DNA of 64,000 nucleotides from Nafulsella turpanensis ZLM-10 (GCF_000346615.1 NZ_ANNU01000030.1:1-64000), one strand, 5' to 3'. Positions 36,358-45,921 are shown, counted from the first letter of the stretch. Translations and numbers: made by a program. Notes: generated by a model not told the origin, from the sequence alone.

Positions 36358-37209
36358 ATGGACAGCAAAGAGCTAAAGGCACTGGTATCCTTACTCGACG
36401 ACGAGGACTCAGAAGTGCTTTCGCATGTAGAGAAGAAAATTGTATCGCTTGGAGAAGAGGTAATCCCCTTTCTGGAACAGTATTGGGAAGAAAACTTTAA
36501 TCCCATTGTCCAGCGGAGACTGGAGGATTTGATTCATACCCTGCAGTATGATTTACTGAAAAGCCGCCTCCATGATTATAAAGAGAGTGGGGGCGAAGAC
36601 CTGCTGGAAGGAATGTGGCTGGTTGCTACTTACCAGTACCCGGAGTTAAGCCTGCAGCAGCTCAGGCAGGACCTGGAGCAGATTTATTATGATGCCTGGC
36701 TGGAGTACAAATCCGACCTGCACCCGATTGACCAGGTAAAGCTGCTCAATAGCGTATTGTTTAGCAAGCTCCGTTTTGCGGCGAATACCCGCAATTTTCA
36801 TTCACCGGCCAATTCCTTTATCAATAATATTCTGGAAACCAAAAAGGGAAATCCTATTGCCCTTTGTGTGGTGTATATGCTGGTGGCCCAGAAGCTGAAA
36901 ATGCCCGTGTTTGGGGTAAACCTGCCCAACCTGTTTATTCTTACCTATAAAACCGACCAGGTGCAGTTTTATATCAATGCTTTTAACAGGGGATTGATAT
37001 TCTCGAAGAATGATATCGATAACTATATCGGTCACCTGCATCTAACGCCGGAAGAGGAGTATTACCAGCCCTGCAGTAACCTGACTATTATTAAAAGGGT
37101 GATTCGCAACCTGATAGCCGCTTATGAGAAGATAGGCGACCATGAAAAAGTGGAGGAGGTGCGGATGCTGCTTTATACTATTTCCGACCCCGGCGATCCT
37201 AAGTTTTAA
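36358..37209 (+). CDS. SirB1-like transglutaminase-fold protein
   Basis: 283 residues from the ATG at 36358 (CAGGGGA lies just before it); a GTG at 36334 would add eight residues. The central part matches the SirB1/Transglut_core2 family: FHSPANSFINNILETKKGNPIALCVVYMLVAQKLKMPVFGVNLPNLFILTY. A Cys stands in PIALCVVYM. The family's usual LPGHFL His is here LPNLFI, so transglutaminase-type catalysis is doubtful. An N-terminal helical region precedes it. The family's function is not known. It ends in a hairpin shared with the next, opposite-strand gene. Confidence 0.75.
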   Translation: MDSKELKALVSLLDDEDSEVLSHVEKKIVSLGEEVIPFLEQYWEENFNPIVQRRLEDLIHTLQYDLLKSRLHDYKESGGEDLLEGMWLVATYQYPELSLQQLRQDLEQIYYDAWLEYKSDLHPIDQVKLLNSVLFSKLRFAANTRNFHSPANSFINNILETKKGNPIALCVVYMLVAQKLKMPVFGVNLPNLFILTYKTDQVQFYINAFNRGLIFSKNDIDNYIGHLHLTPEEEYYQPCSNLTIIKRVIRNLIAAYEKIGDHEKVEEVRMLLYTISDPGDPKF

Positions 37210-37249
37210 GCAGGAAGTGAGGTGCCTTGAAGCGCCTCTCTTCCTGCTT
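37208..37249. terminator. Bidirectional terminator between convergent genes
   Basis: AAGCAGGAAG (37208-37217) pairs with CTTCCTGCTT (37240-37249). Inside, GAGGTGC and GCGCCTC extend the stem with one internal mismatch. The left arm begins inside the stop codon of the SirB1-like gene. Confidence 0.8.
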
Positions 37250-37264
37250 ATAAAGCTTAACCGC

Positions 37265-37747
37265 CTATTCGGGCCACTCAAAACATTCGTCTTCTTCAGA
37301 GTAAAGTGGTCCCCACTGTATTTCCGATACCACCCCTTCATCGAGCCAGAAGTTAATGCCGGCTTCTTCCGAGGCAATAAGTTTGTGATCAGGGCTGTCG
37401 TCCGATGGCCAGTCCTCAAAAATGAGCTCGTTCAACTCCAACTCGTTGAGAAAGTCGAGTAATTCTTCCCGGCTCAGGCCAATGAGGCTGCGCCCTTCAA
37501 ACTGGTAGTGCGGGGCACTTACCGAAAGGTTAACCAGCCGCCAGTCTTCCTGTTCGTCGAAAGAGGCCGAAAGCTCCAGTGAATCGTAATGCCAGGCTTC
37601 GGTGAGCTCATCTTCCTCCTCGGTAGGCGGGAAGGTGTCAATTTCGTCTGGTTCCCCCAGAATGTCACTTACTTCTCTTCTGCTCATGCCGAACCTGAGT
37701 TGGCCTAATCCTTCACCGGCAAGTATATCTTTAAAATCTTTGTTCAT
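37265..37747 (-). CDS. Hypothetical acidic protein
   Basis: 160 residues, very acidic (many Asp/Glu, few basic). The N-terminal segment GLGQLRFGMSRREVSDILGEPDEI resembles the opening of SmpA/BamE-like small domains, in which a helix with a GMS/T-E-V-x-x-LG-P motif follows the first strand; that is only a pattern resemblance. A second segment (GRSLIGLSREELLDFLNELELN) may be a repeat of the same unit. There is no signal peptide, so it is cytoplasmic. Not further recognised. Acidic two-repeat proteins of this type are sometimes immunity proteins, but no toxin is adjacent. Confidence 0.65.
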   Translation of the reverse strand: MNKDFKDILAGEGLGQLRFGMSRREVSDILGEPDEIDTFPPTEEEDELTEAWHYDSLELSASFDEQEDWRLVNLSVSAPHYQFEGRSLIGLSREELLDFLNELELNELIFEDWPSDDSPDHKLIASEEAGINFWLDEGVVSEIQWGPLYSEEDECFEWPE

Positions 37748-37913
37748 GTACTTTTTTCTTTTGGTTGTGTATCCATCAACGCAGCAATAAAAGGCTTGTT
37801 TTAAGATGGTGGGGTGAAATTTACATCAGCTGCCTGATTTAATATACAGTATCTTTTCTTTTTTTCTTCCTGTGGATAATGTACAGTGCGATTTTAAGGA
37901 TAATCGGCCTGGC

Positions 37914-40028
37914 TTAAACCACTGTAACTTCCGGGGTGTTGTAGGGGGCGAAGGGCTGTTTGCTAAGCAGGCGAAAGCTAAACTGGGAGCCAATGTCTTT
38001 TTCGCTGCTGATTTCCAGTTGGGTGCCATGCAGGGCTAAAAACTCCTGGCAGAGGCATAGTCCTAAACCAGTCCCTTTTTCTCGTGCCGTTCCGGGGGTG
38101 CTAAAAGTATCTTCAGGGTCGGCGACTCTTTTGAGGTGTTCAGCCGACATGCCTATACCCGTGTCGCTGATGCTGAACCACAATCCATTGTTTTCGGCAC
38201 GGACAATTACTTTAATGGTGCCATAAGCGGGGGTGAACTTAATGGCATTGCTGAGCAGATTCCGGATGATAAAATCGATCATGCCATGGTCTCCGTGGGC
38301 TACCACCTCTTCCGGAACATCGGTCACCAGGCTCAGCTTTTTTGCTTCCGCATTAAAGCTGTAAAGTTCTGTATTCTTCTGCACGATGGCTTTCAGGTCC
38401 AGAGGTTCTGGTCGAAAGGAGAGGGTGCCCATTTGGGTGCGGGACCAGTTGAGCAGGTTGTCGAGCAGGAAAGACAGGTTATTTACCGATTCGCGTGTCT
38501 TGCCTGAAAGCTTAGACATTTCTTCTTCCGAAATGCGGGTGGCATGCTGGGTAATGATACTGATAAAAGAATCGAGGGTGGCAACCGGGCCGCGCAGGTC
38601 GTGCGAAATAACAGAAAACAGCTTGTCTTTTATTTTATTAAGCTGCCGGAGCCCATCTTCCGACTGCCGGAGTTTATGAATGGTCGCCTGTAGCTCGAGG
38701 GTTTTTTCCTGCAGGGCTGCGGTGCGCGCTGCCACTTTCTCCTCCAGCTCCTTTTTTTGCTGTTCTACCAGCTCTTTTCTTTCTGTTTCCTTTTCCCTTT
38801 CGAGCCGCTCCCGTTCCAGGGTTTGATTAAGGGCTTCCTGCCGGGCTTTTTTCAGGCGGTAAGCAAGACCCAGCGAAAAGAGAATTACCTGCGCAATAAC
38901 GCCCAGCTGTACAGCATAGCGGCTCATTATACTTTCTGTTAGCAGGTGCATTTCTTTAATAATGAACATATTAGCACCCAATACGAAGAGCAGGTTAGCC
39001 ACAATAAAGAAAAGGGCAGGGGTGTAGCCACGGAGGTAGGTAAGAATACCAGCCAGCAGCATACTGCTCAGTACTGCCGTGCCCATAACCCCTGTAACAT
39101 CTATGGTCAACTCATACCATGACAGCTCAAAAAAGAAGGCCAGCAGCCCCATTGCAATGGGCACAAAACAGAGAACCAGCAGCAGGTTAAGAAAGCGATT
39201 GAGCCACGGAATCATGTCCTTTGTGGAGAGGTAAGTCTTCGTAAACATGATGCGCATGATGTTGGTCACCGGCACAATAAGAGAAAAGCTGTAGGCATTC
39301 CAGACAGGCTGGTTTTGCCAGATAGTCTGCAGGCTAAAGCCATAGTAGAAGAAAAAGTAAAGGCCTATCCCTACAATCGAAAGCACATAATAAAGGTAAC
39401 TGATATCGCGCACCGCCAGGAAGAGCATGAGATTATAGAAAGCCATTACCATGATGATTCCGAAGAATAATCCCTGTACCAGTAATCTTCTTTCATTTTC
39501 CTGCTGCAGCACTTCCACAGATTTTAGCTCGGCCTTAAAGGTAGCGGGAAGCGGGTGGCGGTTATCGGTGTCCATTCTTACCCATACCACTGTCTTTTCA
39601 TTTGGCTCCAGAACAAAGCGGAACAGTGATTTATGGTGGGGGGAGCTTCTGCTCCCATAGGGAACAAAAAGGCCGCTCCGCATTTCGGTCAGGGATGAAC
39701 CCTGCTGGAGAAAAAGAGAGAGGAAAGGAACTTCCCCTACCGAAAGAACGGCTTCTTCGGCTTTATTAGCGGTGTTGAGGACGGACCATTGTACCCACAG
39801 GACTCCTTTATCGGTGGGAGTATAAACCTGCGTCAAGGCAGAAGGGGGAAGAGACTGCACCTCCTGTAAAGTAAAAACACGAGCGGTATCGGTAAAGAAG
39901 AGCAGGTTTTGCCCTGTGAAAGGATTGGCACTGGCACCTGCTGCACCAGATAAAATCCACAGAAAAAGGAGCATCCGTTTCTGGTAAACGTTCAGCCGTC
40001 CGCTTTTTCTGCAGATAGTTTTACACAT
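37914..40028 (-). CDS. 7TMR-DISM sensor histidine kinase
   Basis: 704 residues. Signal or first hydrophobic segment (about 18-35), a 7TMR-DISM extracellular domain (about 40-170), seven membrane helices (about 180-390), a charged coiled coil (about 395-455) and a HisKA/HATPase core with His476 in ISHDLRGPVATLD, N-box NLLSNAIKF, DTGIGMS and GTGLGLCL. The extracellular domain is thought to bind carbohydrate-like ligands. The ATG at 40028 is used; a second at 39974 starts nearer the hydrophobic segment. No receiver domain is attached; the divergent LytTR regulator 72 bp away is a possible partner. Confidence 0.88.
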   Translation of the reverse strand: MCKTICRKSGRLNVYQKRMLLFLWILSGAAGASANPFTGQNLLFFTDTARVFTLQEVQSLPPSALTQVYTPTDKGVLWVQWSVLNTANKAEEAVLSVGEVPFLSLFLQQGSSLTEMRSGLFVPYGSRSSPHHKSLFRFVLEPNEKTVVWVRMDTDNRHPLPATFKAELKSVEVLQQENERRLLVQGLFFGIIMVMAFYNLMLFLAVRDISYLYYVLSIVGIGLYFFFYYGFSLQTIWQNQPVWNAYSFSLIVPVTNIMRIMFTKTYLSTKDMIPWLNRFLNLLLVLCFVPIAMGLLAFFFELSWYELTIDVTGVMGTAVLSSMLLAGILTYLRGYTPALFFIVANLLFVLGANMFIIKEMHLLTESIMSRYAVQLGVIAQVILFSLGLAYRLKKARQEALNQTLERERLEREKETERKELVEQQKKELEEKVAARTAALQEKTLELQATIHKLRQSEDGLRQLNKIKDKLFSVISHDLRGPVATLDSFISIITQHATRISEEEMSKLSGKTRESVNNLSFLLDNLLNWSRTQMGTLSFRPEPLDLKAIVQKNTELYSFNAEAKKLSLVTDVPEEVVAHGDHGMIDFIIRNLLSNAIKFTPAYGTIKVIVRAENNGLWFSISDTGIGMSAEHLKRVADPEDTFSTPGTAREKGTGLGLCLCQEFLALHGTQLEISSEKDIGSQFSFRLLSKQPFAPYNTPEVTVV

Positions 40029-40100
40029 ATCGGGTTTTAATTTTGATTTAAGATATAAATTACGGAATTTTTGTCAAAGAACTAGCTAAAGTTTTGTCAA

Positions 40101-40844
40101 ATGAAGGATGCCCGAATTTATATTGTGGAAGATGATTATGTGGTAGCCAAAAACCTCTCTTTTTTACTGGAAAACCTGGGGTACCAGGTGCAGGGAATTT
40201 CTGAAACAGGAGAAGAAGGGCTGTTGCAGATTAAAAAGGAAAAGCCTGAGCTGGTTATACTGGACATTGACCTTGCAGGCGTACTCAATGGCATTGAGGT
40301 AGGAAAGAAGTTAAAGGAGCAGTTTCATGTTCCTTTTATTTATATTACCGCCCATGCCGATGGAAAAACCATGAGCGAAGCGCTTCCTACCGAACCCTGG
40401 GCTTACCTGGCAAAGCCGTTCAATGAAAATACTCTTCGCTCCTCTATCGAGCTGGCACTTTACAAGGTATATCAGCAAAAACAGTCCCCACCTGCTGCCG
40501 AAGCGGAAATCCGGGACAGGAAGTATACCATGGACGATGCCATTTTTATTAAATCAAAAAACCGCCTGGTAAAAGTAGCTCTGCACGATATCCTTTTTGT
40601 AGAAGCCAACGATATTTATGCGAATGTATATACCCATGACCATAAATACATGGTTAACTACACGCTGAAAGCCATAGTAGAGAAATTCCCTGAGAAAAAC
40701 TTCCTGCGTGTACACCGTTCCTACCTGGTAAACCGGCAGATGGTCGAAGCCATCGAGCATAACGAGCTGCTCCTGAAAGGGCACCGGATTCCGGTGGGTA
40801 AGACCTACCGCGACGATTTAATGCGTTATTTTGAAGTAATGTAA
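40101..40844 (+). CDS. LytTR family response regulator
   Basis: 247 residues: receiver domain (1-125; Asp11/Asp12 pair, phospho-acceptor Asp55 in LVILDIDLAG, Lys in YLAKPFNENT) and C-terminal LytTR domain (about 145-245; IFIKSKNRLVKVALHDILFVEANDIY, FLRVHRSYLVN). The receiver is of the VVAKNLSFLLENLGYQV type often found beside DISM-type kinases. Being divergent from such a kinase, it may be its partner, though receivers are more often paired with LytS-type kinases. Confidence 0.9.
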   Translation: MKDARIYIVEDDYVVAKNLSFLLENLGYQVQGISETGEEGLLQIKKEKPELVILDIDLAGVLNGIEVGKKLKEQFHVPFIYITAHADGKTMSEALPTEPWAYLAKPFNENTLRSSIELALYKVYQQKQSPPAAEAEIRDRKYTMDDAIFIKSKNRLVKVALHDILFVEANDIYANVYTHDHKYMVNYTLKAIVEKFPEKNFLRVHRSYLVNRQMVEAIEHNELLLKGHRIPVGKTYRDDLMRYFEVM

Positions 40845-40859
40845 CCGTTCCCTTGGGTA

Positions 40860-40887
40860 TTTGCTCCGTTCACCCCATAATACTTTG
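40860..40887 (+). promoter_or_regulatory. Possible promoter of the symporter operon
   Basis: TTTG (40860-40863), 17 bases, then TACTTTG (40881-40887), near the Bacteroidota -33/-7 pattern but one base short in the -7 element. It lies 117 bp before the symporter start. Confidence 0.25.
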
Positions 40888-40944
40888 CACTGACCGGTTT
40901 TATTAGCGCCATTCTTACTTTTTTAGTAGGTTTATTCTGTGTTG

Positions 40945-40954
40945 CAAACGTTTG
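40945..40954. promoter_or_regulatory. CAAACGTTTG palindrome (possible LacI-type operator)
   Basis: A 10-bp perfect palindrome with a central CG, within TTGCAAACGTTTGAAA, resembles operators of LacI-family repressors. It lies 50 bp before the symporter operon. No LacI-type gene is in the window, so the regulator would be encoded elsewhere. Confidence 0.4.
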
Positions 40955-41004
40955 AAATAATTTTATTTCTGTTTTGCAGGATATGATAAAATAAAATTAG
41001 GAGT

Positions 41005-42519
41005 ATGGCCTCTCAGGAACTGGTACTAGCAGGATGGATAACGGTAAGCCTTTACTTAGCAGTAACCCTGTTTTTCGTTATTCGTGGAGCATCTAAAACC
41101 AAGAGCATTGCAGACTATGCTTTAGGCAACCTTGGCTTTTCTCCCTATGCCGTAGGTTTATCCCTGGCCGCTTCCATGACCAGCGCGGCCACCTTTATTA
41201 TTAATCCTGGTTTTGCCGCCTATGCCGGAATAAGCGGGGTGCTGGCCATGGCACTGATGCTCCCGCTCGGGGCTTTGGTATCGCTGGTGGTGTTTACCAA
41301 GGGCTTCCGGAAAGTAGGAAATGTTATTAAAGCCATGACCATGGCGCAGTGGATAGGGGCCCGCTATAAAAACGGTGCTTTTTCCATGTATTTTGCTTTT
41401 CTCTCCCTGCTGCTTATCACCTTTGTAGTGCTTATTTGTGTGGGCCTTACCAAAGTAATGGCCGCCATGCTCAACACCCATGAGGTGGCTACGCTGGTAG
41501 TGATTGTTTGTGTTATTTTCGGCTATATGATGTTCGGTGGCGCTAATTCCATGGTATACACCAACATGGTGCAGGCGCTGCTCATGATTGTGGTGGCTGT
41601 TATACTGCTTACTTCCGGGCTCGAGCATTTTAAAGAAGGCTTTGATGGCTTCCTGGCTAAACTGGCCGCCATAGACCCGCTGCTTGCCCGCCCCTTAAAT
41701 CCCGAGAGCCACTTATTCCGCGATATGTTCGAAGTGGTATTCTGCCAGATAGTGGTAGGGATTGCCATTGTGTGCCAGCCACATATTATCACCAAATCAT
41801 TGCTCCTGAAAAAGGATAGCGACGTTAACCGCTACCTCTTTACGGGTATAGTGGTGGAAATTTTATTCTTTCTTGTCGTAGCCGCAGGTTTGTATGCCCG
41901 CCTTTCCTTTCCTGACCTGGAAGTGGCCGGTGTGGCAATTTCGGTCGATGATGTCATTCCAACCTACGTACTGCAGGAATTTAGCTGGGTAGTGGGGCTG
42001 GTCGTTATTCTGGGGCTTATTTCGGCAGGTATTTCTACGCTGGAAGGTTTAATTCAGTCGCTTTCTACCACCATTACTTCCGATATTCTGGGTAGCCTGG
42101 CTACAAGAAGGGGCAAATCCCTTTCAAATGAGGTGGGCGTAAACCGTATGGTGATTGTCTTTCTGGCTGCTGTTTCATTCTTTTTCTCTTACCGCCAGCT
42201 GGTGGCACCCAATTTAAGTGTGGCCATTTTTGCCCAAAATGGAGTGTACGCCTATTTCTCGGCTGCTTTTATTCCCGTTCTGTTCGGTATCTTCTTTAAG
42301 CGGGTGCCATTGGCAGTGCCGGTGACAGGCGCCATTGCCGCCATAGTGGTGCACTTCGGAATTTATTACGGCCGGCTTACCCCCTATATGGAAGGGCCGG
42401 TACGGAACCCTGCCGTGGCGGCTGCTTTGGCTATTTGCGCCTCTACGCTGCTTTCGCTGGGGATTTACGGAATTCATATGGCCCGCACCTCTAAAAATGT
42501 TAAAGCCGTGAAAGTATGA
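41005..42519 (+). CDS. Sodium:solute symporter family transporter
   Basis: A 504-residue SSSF (APC/LeuT-fold) permease with about 13 membrane helices. The first-helix region (SIADYALGNLGFSPYAVGLSLAASMTSAATFI) carries the family's conserved pattern, including the Ser/Thr-rich start of the unwound helix. SSSF proteins take up small organic solutes such as acids, sugars or amino acids with Na+. It is the first gene of a seven-gene operon, overlaps the next gene by four bases (ATGA), and would import the small acid released by the periplasmic hydrolase (inference). Confidence 0.9.
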   Translation: MASQELVLAGWITVSLYLAVTLFFVIRGASKTKSIADYALGNLGFSPYAVGLSLAASMTSAATFIINPGFAAYAGISGVLAMALMLPLGALVSLVVFTKGFRKVGNVIKAMTMAQWIGARYKNGAFSMYFAFLSLLLITFVVLICVGLTKVMAAMLNTHEVATLVVIVCVIFGYMMFGGANSMVYTNMVQALLMIVVAVILLTSGLEHFKEGFDGFLAKLAAIDPLLARPLNPESHLFRDMFEVVFCQIVVGIAIVCQPHIITKSLLLKKDSDVNRYLFTGIVVEILFFLVVAAGLYARLSFPDLEVAGVAISVDDVIPTYVLQEFSWVVGLVVILGLISAGISTLEGLIQSLSTTITSDILGSLATRRGKSLSNEVGVNRMVIVFLAAVSFFFSYRQLVAPNLSVAIFAQNGVYAYFSAAFIPVLFGIFFKRVPLAVPVTGAIAAIVVHFGIYYGRLTPYMEGPVRNPAVAAALAICASTLLSLGIYGIHMARTSKNVKAVKV

Positions 42520-43457
42520 AAAAGCTCGCCCTCCTCCTATTGCTGATTCTGACTGGAACTGCTGGCCTGATGGCCCAGGGAGCTGCTCCTGCCCTTTCCT
42601 TCCGGGAGCAGCAATTGCCCGGCTCTGTTGAGCTGGCCTATACCGAGGGAGGGGAAGAGAATAAAGAAACCATCCTTTTTCTCCATGGCCTCGGTGGCTC
42701 ACGAGAACACTGGCAGCAGAATTTACCAGAACTGGCAGAGCAGTTTAATGTGCTGGCCGTCGACCTGCCAGGCTATGGTGACTCCTCTATTCCGGCCGTG
42801 CCGCAGGACAGCCTCCTGTATTTCTTCTCCGATGTCTTAAGCAGCTTCCTCGACAGTCTTTCCATTTCAAAGGCGCATGTGGTGGGGCATTCTATGGGCG
42901 GGCAGCTCGCCATGCTTTTTGCCCTTGAGCATCCGGAGCAGGTACAGAAGCTTATACTGGCGGCGCCGGCAGGACTCGAAACCTTTACCGAAGCCGAAGC
43001 GGCAAGCCTGAAAAAGTATGCGGCTGCTACCTTCCCTCAAAAGCAGCCCGAGGCACAAATAAGAATGAACTATGCCATGAACTTTTACCAGATGCCCGAA
43101 ACAGCGGAGCAACTGATACAGGACCGCCTGGCACTTAATGAGTCGGAGGCCTTCCCTGCTTATGCTAAAATACTGATAGAGGGTGTGGAAGGGATGCTCG
43201 ACACACCGCTTTTGAATCGCCTTGCGGAAGTAGAGCAGCCGACCTTGATTGTGTTTGGCCAGGAAGACAGACTGATCCCAAACCGCCTTCTTCATCCAAA
43301 CCTTACTACCGAAGCAGTGGCCCAAAAAGGGCTGCAGGCTATTCCGGAAAGCCAGTTGGAAATAGTGCCTGAAGCCGGCCATTTGCTGATGTATGAAAAG
43401 CCGGAAGTCTTTAATGAACTGCTTATTCAATTCCTGAACCATACAAAAAATAACTAA
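42516..43457 (+). CDS. Exported alpha/beta hydrolase
   Basis: 313 residues with a clear signal peptide (ends GLMAQ). Alpha/beta hydrolase fold: oxyanion motif FLHGLGGSREHW, nucleophile elbow GHSMGG with Ser126, acid in FGQEDRLIP, and His in EAGHLLMYEKPE. The GHSMGG type is common to ester, lactone and C-C bond hydrolases. It shares LLHPNL after the acid residue and a KL(I/V)L(A/V)APAGLE strand with the cytoplasmic hydrolase that ends the operon, so the two are paralogues. It would act in the periplasm on the compound delivered by the TonB receptor. Confidence 0.9.
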   Translation: MKKLALLLLLILTGTAGLMAQGAAPALSFREQQLPGSVELAYTEGGEENKETILFLHGLGGSREHWQQNLPELAEQFNVLAVDLPGYGDSSIPAVPQDSLLYFFSDVLSSFLDSLSISKAHVVGHSMGGQLAMLFALEHPEQVQKLILAAPAGLETFTEAEAASLKKYAAATFPQKQPEAQIRMNYAMNFYQMPETAEQLIQDRLALNESEAFPAYAKILIEGVEGMLDTPLLNRLAEVEQPTLIVFGQEDRLIPNRLLHPNLTTEAVAQKGLQAIPESQLEIVPEAGHLLMYEKPEVFNELLIQFLNHTKNN

Positions 43458-43482
43458 ATACGTCACCCTTAACCTTTAGGCT

Positions 43483-45921
43483 ATGAAACATATTGTCCTT
43501 TGTTGCTTCCTGGTTTTTTCCTGTTTGTCTCTGGTGGCGCAGGAACGAACTGTTCAGGGAAGAGTCTTCTCCCAATTAAATGGTGAGAGCCTTCCAGGTG
43601 TAAACGTTAAAATTAGAGGCACCAGCACGGGTGTGGTCACCGATATTAATGGTTTCTATGAAATTGCCGTGCCCGGACCTGAATCCATACTGATATTTAG
43701 CTATGTGGGCTATCTTACTGAAGAGGTGGTAGTAGGAGAGCGTAACTCCATTGATATATCTCTGGCTGAAGACCTGACGGAGCTCAGCGAAATCGTAATT
43801 TCCGGTACCCGGCGGGCCGAAAAAATAACGGAAACCCCGGCTACTATCCAGATTATAGGCGAAGAAGAGATAGCGAAGATTGCGACTTTTAATCCGGGCG
43901 AGCTTTTGGCAAGGGTGAAGGGCGTGGAGTTTATACGCGCCGGAGTAGCAGGCACGGGCATCAACGTGCGTGGCTTTAACAGTAACTTTAATGCCAAAAA
44001 CCTGCAGGTAACCGATGGCCGTTTCTCTACACTGGTGGCTACTGGCCTTCCCTTTGGCCCGCTGAATACCGTTATTAAAGAAGATATTGAGCGGATAGAA
44101 GTGGTGCTGGGCCCTAATGCAGCCCTGTTTGGCCCTAATGCGCACAACGGACTGGTTAATACCATTACCAAAGACCCTCGTACCAGTGCCGGAACCACCC
44201 TGGCGCTCAATGCCGGGAACCAGAGTATGTTCTCTGCCCGCCTTCGCCATGCACAGATCGTCAGCGGCGAATTCGCTTTTAAAGTAACCGGCGAATATAC
44301 CTCTGCCGAGGAATTTGAATATGCCGACTCAGTATACATCGACCGGAATGCAGATGGAATAAAGGAAGGTTATGAGGAATATCTACTGGATAATACTATT
44401 GAATTCATGAGAGGGGAAACAGCCCTGTATTATACCCCTGTAGATGGAACTGATTTAATTTTCCAGGCCGGGGGCTCTAACTCCACTTACCTCTCCCCAA
44501 CCAACGTAGGCCGTAACCAGATTAAAGACTGGAGAATCTTCTACACACAGGTGAAGCTGGTAAGCGACAACTGGTTTGCGCAGCTGTACCATACCTGGAG
44601 TAAAACTGACAGCACTTATTCCATCGACGACCGCACCAAAGGATACTACCGCTTTAAAGATACCAATCCGGAGCTGACGGAGGCCCAGCTAAGAGCTGCT
44701 TCACTTACAACCGGAGCACTCTTTCAGGATGACTCCCGCCGTTTAAATGCTGAAGTGCAGTACAATAATGACATCGATAACAACTTCTTTTATACGATTG
44801 GTGCACAATGGCAGCGCGATATGGCGAACAGCCTGGGCACCTACCTGCTCGACGAAAATGCCGAGGACTATATCACGGTTAACCAGCTGGGCGTGTATGG
44901 TCAGTTCGATTACCTCTTTGGCGATGGCTTTAAAGTTACGGCTGCTTTCCGGGGAGATAACCATGATGTGTATGGCTTCAACTTCCTTCCGAAAGTTGGA
45001 CTGGTGAAGAGTGGCGACTGGGGCGGTGTCCGCCTGACGTATGGTAAAGGTATTGCAGCACCCACCATCCTCAATATGTACGGAGACCTTTTTGGCGGCC
45101 TCATTCTCGGAAATGCCGAAGGCTTTACGCTGGTAGATGGCACCGTAATAGAAAAGCAGGAGGTAGAAGAAGTTCAGTCGTTTGAGCTTGGCTATAAAGG
45201 ACAGCTGGTACCGAAGAAACTGTTTATAGATGCCAACACTTACTACAACATTTCGGAAAATTTCCTGAGCCCCGTTACAGTCATTGGCGTTGCGGCCAAG
45301 CGCGGCGACCAGCCTATCTCTGAGGTACAAAGCGCCTACGCCATTTACAACGGCCTGGTGGCTACCTATGTCAACTTCGGAAAGTTTAATACCTACGGCT
45401 TCGACTTGGGCCTTAACTACTTCTTTACCGACGACTGGAGCATGGGTGCTACATATTCTTACTTCGGCTATGGCATTGATGAAAATAACCTGGAGAATGA
45501 CTTTGACAAGGATGGAAAAGTAACACCACTTGACCTGCTGGTGAATGCTCCGAAACATAAAGGAACCGCTTCCCTGAATTATATGGGCGATAAGTTCTTC
45601 GGTTCCATTTTTAGTCGCTGGGTACAGGAGTTCAATTACTATTCCAGCTTCCAGATTGCCTCCGAAACCATTCCAGGCTTAAAATACCGTGGGGTTGATA
45701 TTGTGGAAGATGCGCGCAGCGGCGATGCCTGGAACTATGGTCCGCTGGGAGGTTTCCTTACCTTCGATGTAAGCGCCGGCTACCAGTTTAACGATATGTT
45801 CCGCCTGTCGGGCCAGGTATCCAACCTGTTCGATACGGAGATGCGCGAGTTTACGGCAGCGCCTCCAACCGGCCGCCTGTACTCGCTCGAACTTCAGGTG
45901 CAGCTGCCGGCTATCGACTAA
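43483..45921 (+). CDS. TonB-dependent receptor with carboxypeptidase-like regulatory domain
   Basis: 812 residues: signal peptide (ends SLVAQ), carboxypeptidase-regulatory-like domain (about 20-105), TonB-dependent plug (ELSEIVISGTRRAEKITETPATIQIIGEEEI; about 115-225) and a 22-strand-type barrel ending in an aromatic-rich strand (YSLELQVQLPAID). It is shorter than SusC proteins and has no SusD partner, so it is probably for a small or lipophilic ligand rather than a polysaccharide. It is the third gene of the operon, 25 bp after the exported hydrolase, and gives the system its outer-membrane entry. Confidence 0.92.
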   Translation: MKHIVLCCFLVFSCLSLVAQERTVQGRVFSQLNGESLPGVNVKIRGTSTGVVTDINGFYEIAVPGPESILIFSYVGYLTEEVVVGERNSIDISLAEDLTELSEIVISGTRRAEKITETPATIQIIGEEEIAKIATFNPGELLARVKGVEFIRAGVAGTGINVRGFNSNFNAKNLQVTDGRFSTLVATGLPFGPLNTVIKEDIERIEVVLGPNAALFGPNAHNGLVNTITKDPRTSAGTTLALNAGNQSMFSARLRHAQIVSGEFAFKVTGEYTSAEEFEYADSVYIDRNADGIKEGYEEYLLDNTIEFMRGETALYYTPVDGTDLIFQAGGSNSTYLSPTNVGRNQIKDWRIFYTQVKLVSDNWFAQLYHTWSKTDSTYSIDDRTKGYYRFKDTNPELTEAQLRAASLTTGALFQDDSRRLNAEVQYNNDIDNNFFYTIGAQWQRDMANSLGTYLLDENAEDYITVNQLGVYGQFDYLFGDGFKVTAAFRGDNHDVYGFNFLPKVGLVKSGDWGGVRLTYGKGIAAPTILNMYGDLFGGLILGNAEGFTLVDGTVIEKQEVEEVQSFELGYKGQLVPKKLFIDANTYYNISENFLSPVTVIGVAAKRGDQPISEVQSAYAIYNGLVATYVNFGKFNTYGFDLGLNYFFTDDWSMGATYSYFGYGIDENNLENDFDKDGKVTPLDLLVNAPKHKGTASLNYMGDKFFGSIFSRWVQEFNYYSSFQIASETIPGLKYRGVDIVEDARSGDAWNYGPLGGFLTFDVSAGYQFNDMFRLSGQVSNLFDTEMREFTAAPPTGRLYSLELQVQLPAID

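Noticed and set aside
44743-45558. 271-codon minus-strand open frame in the TonB receptor
   Set aside because: Antisense to the barrel region; no start context or motif.
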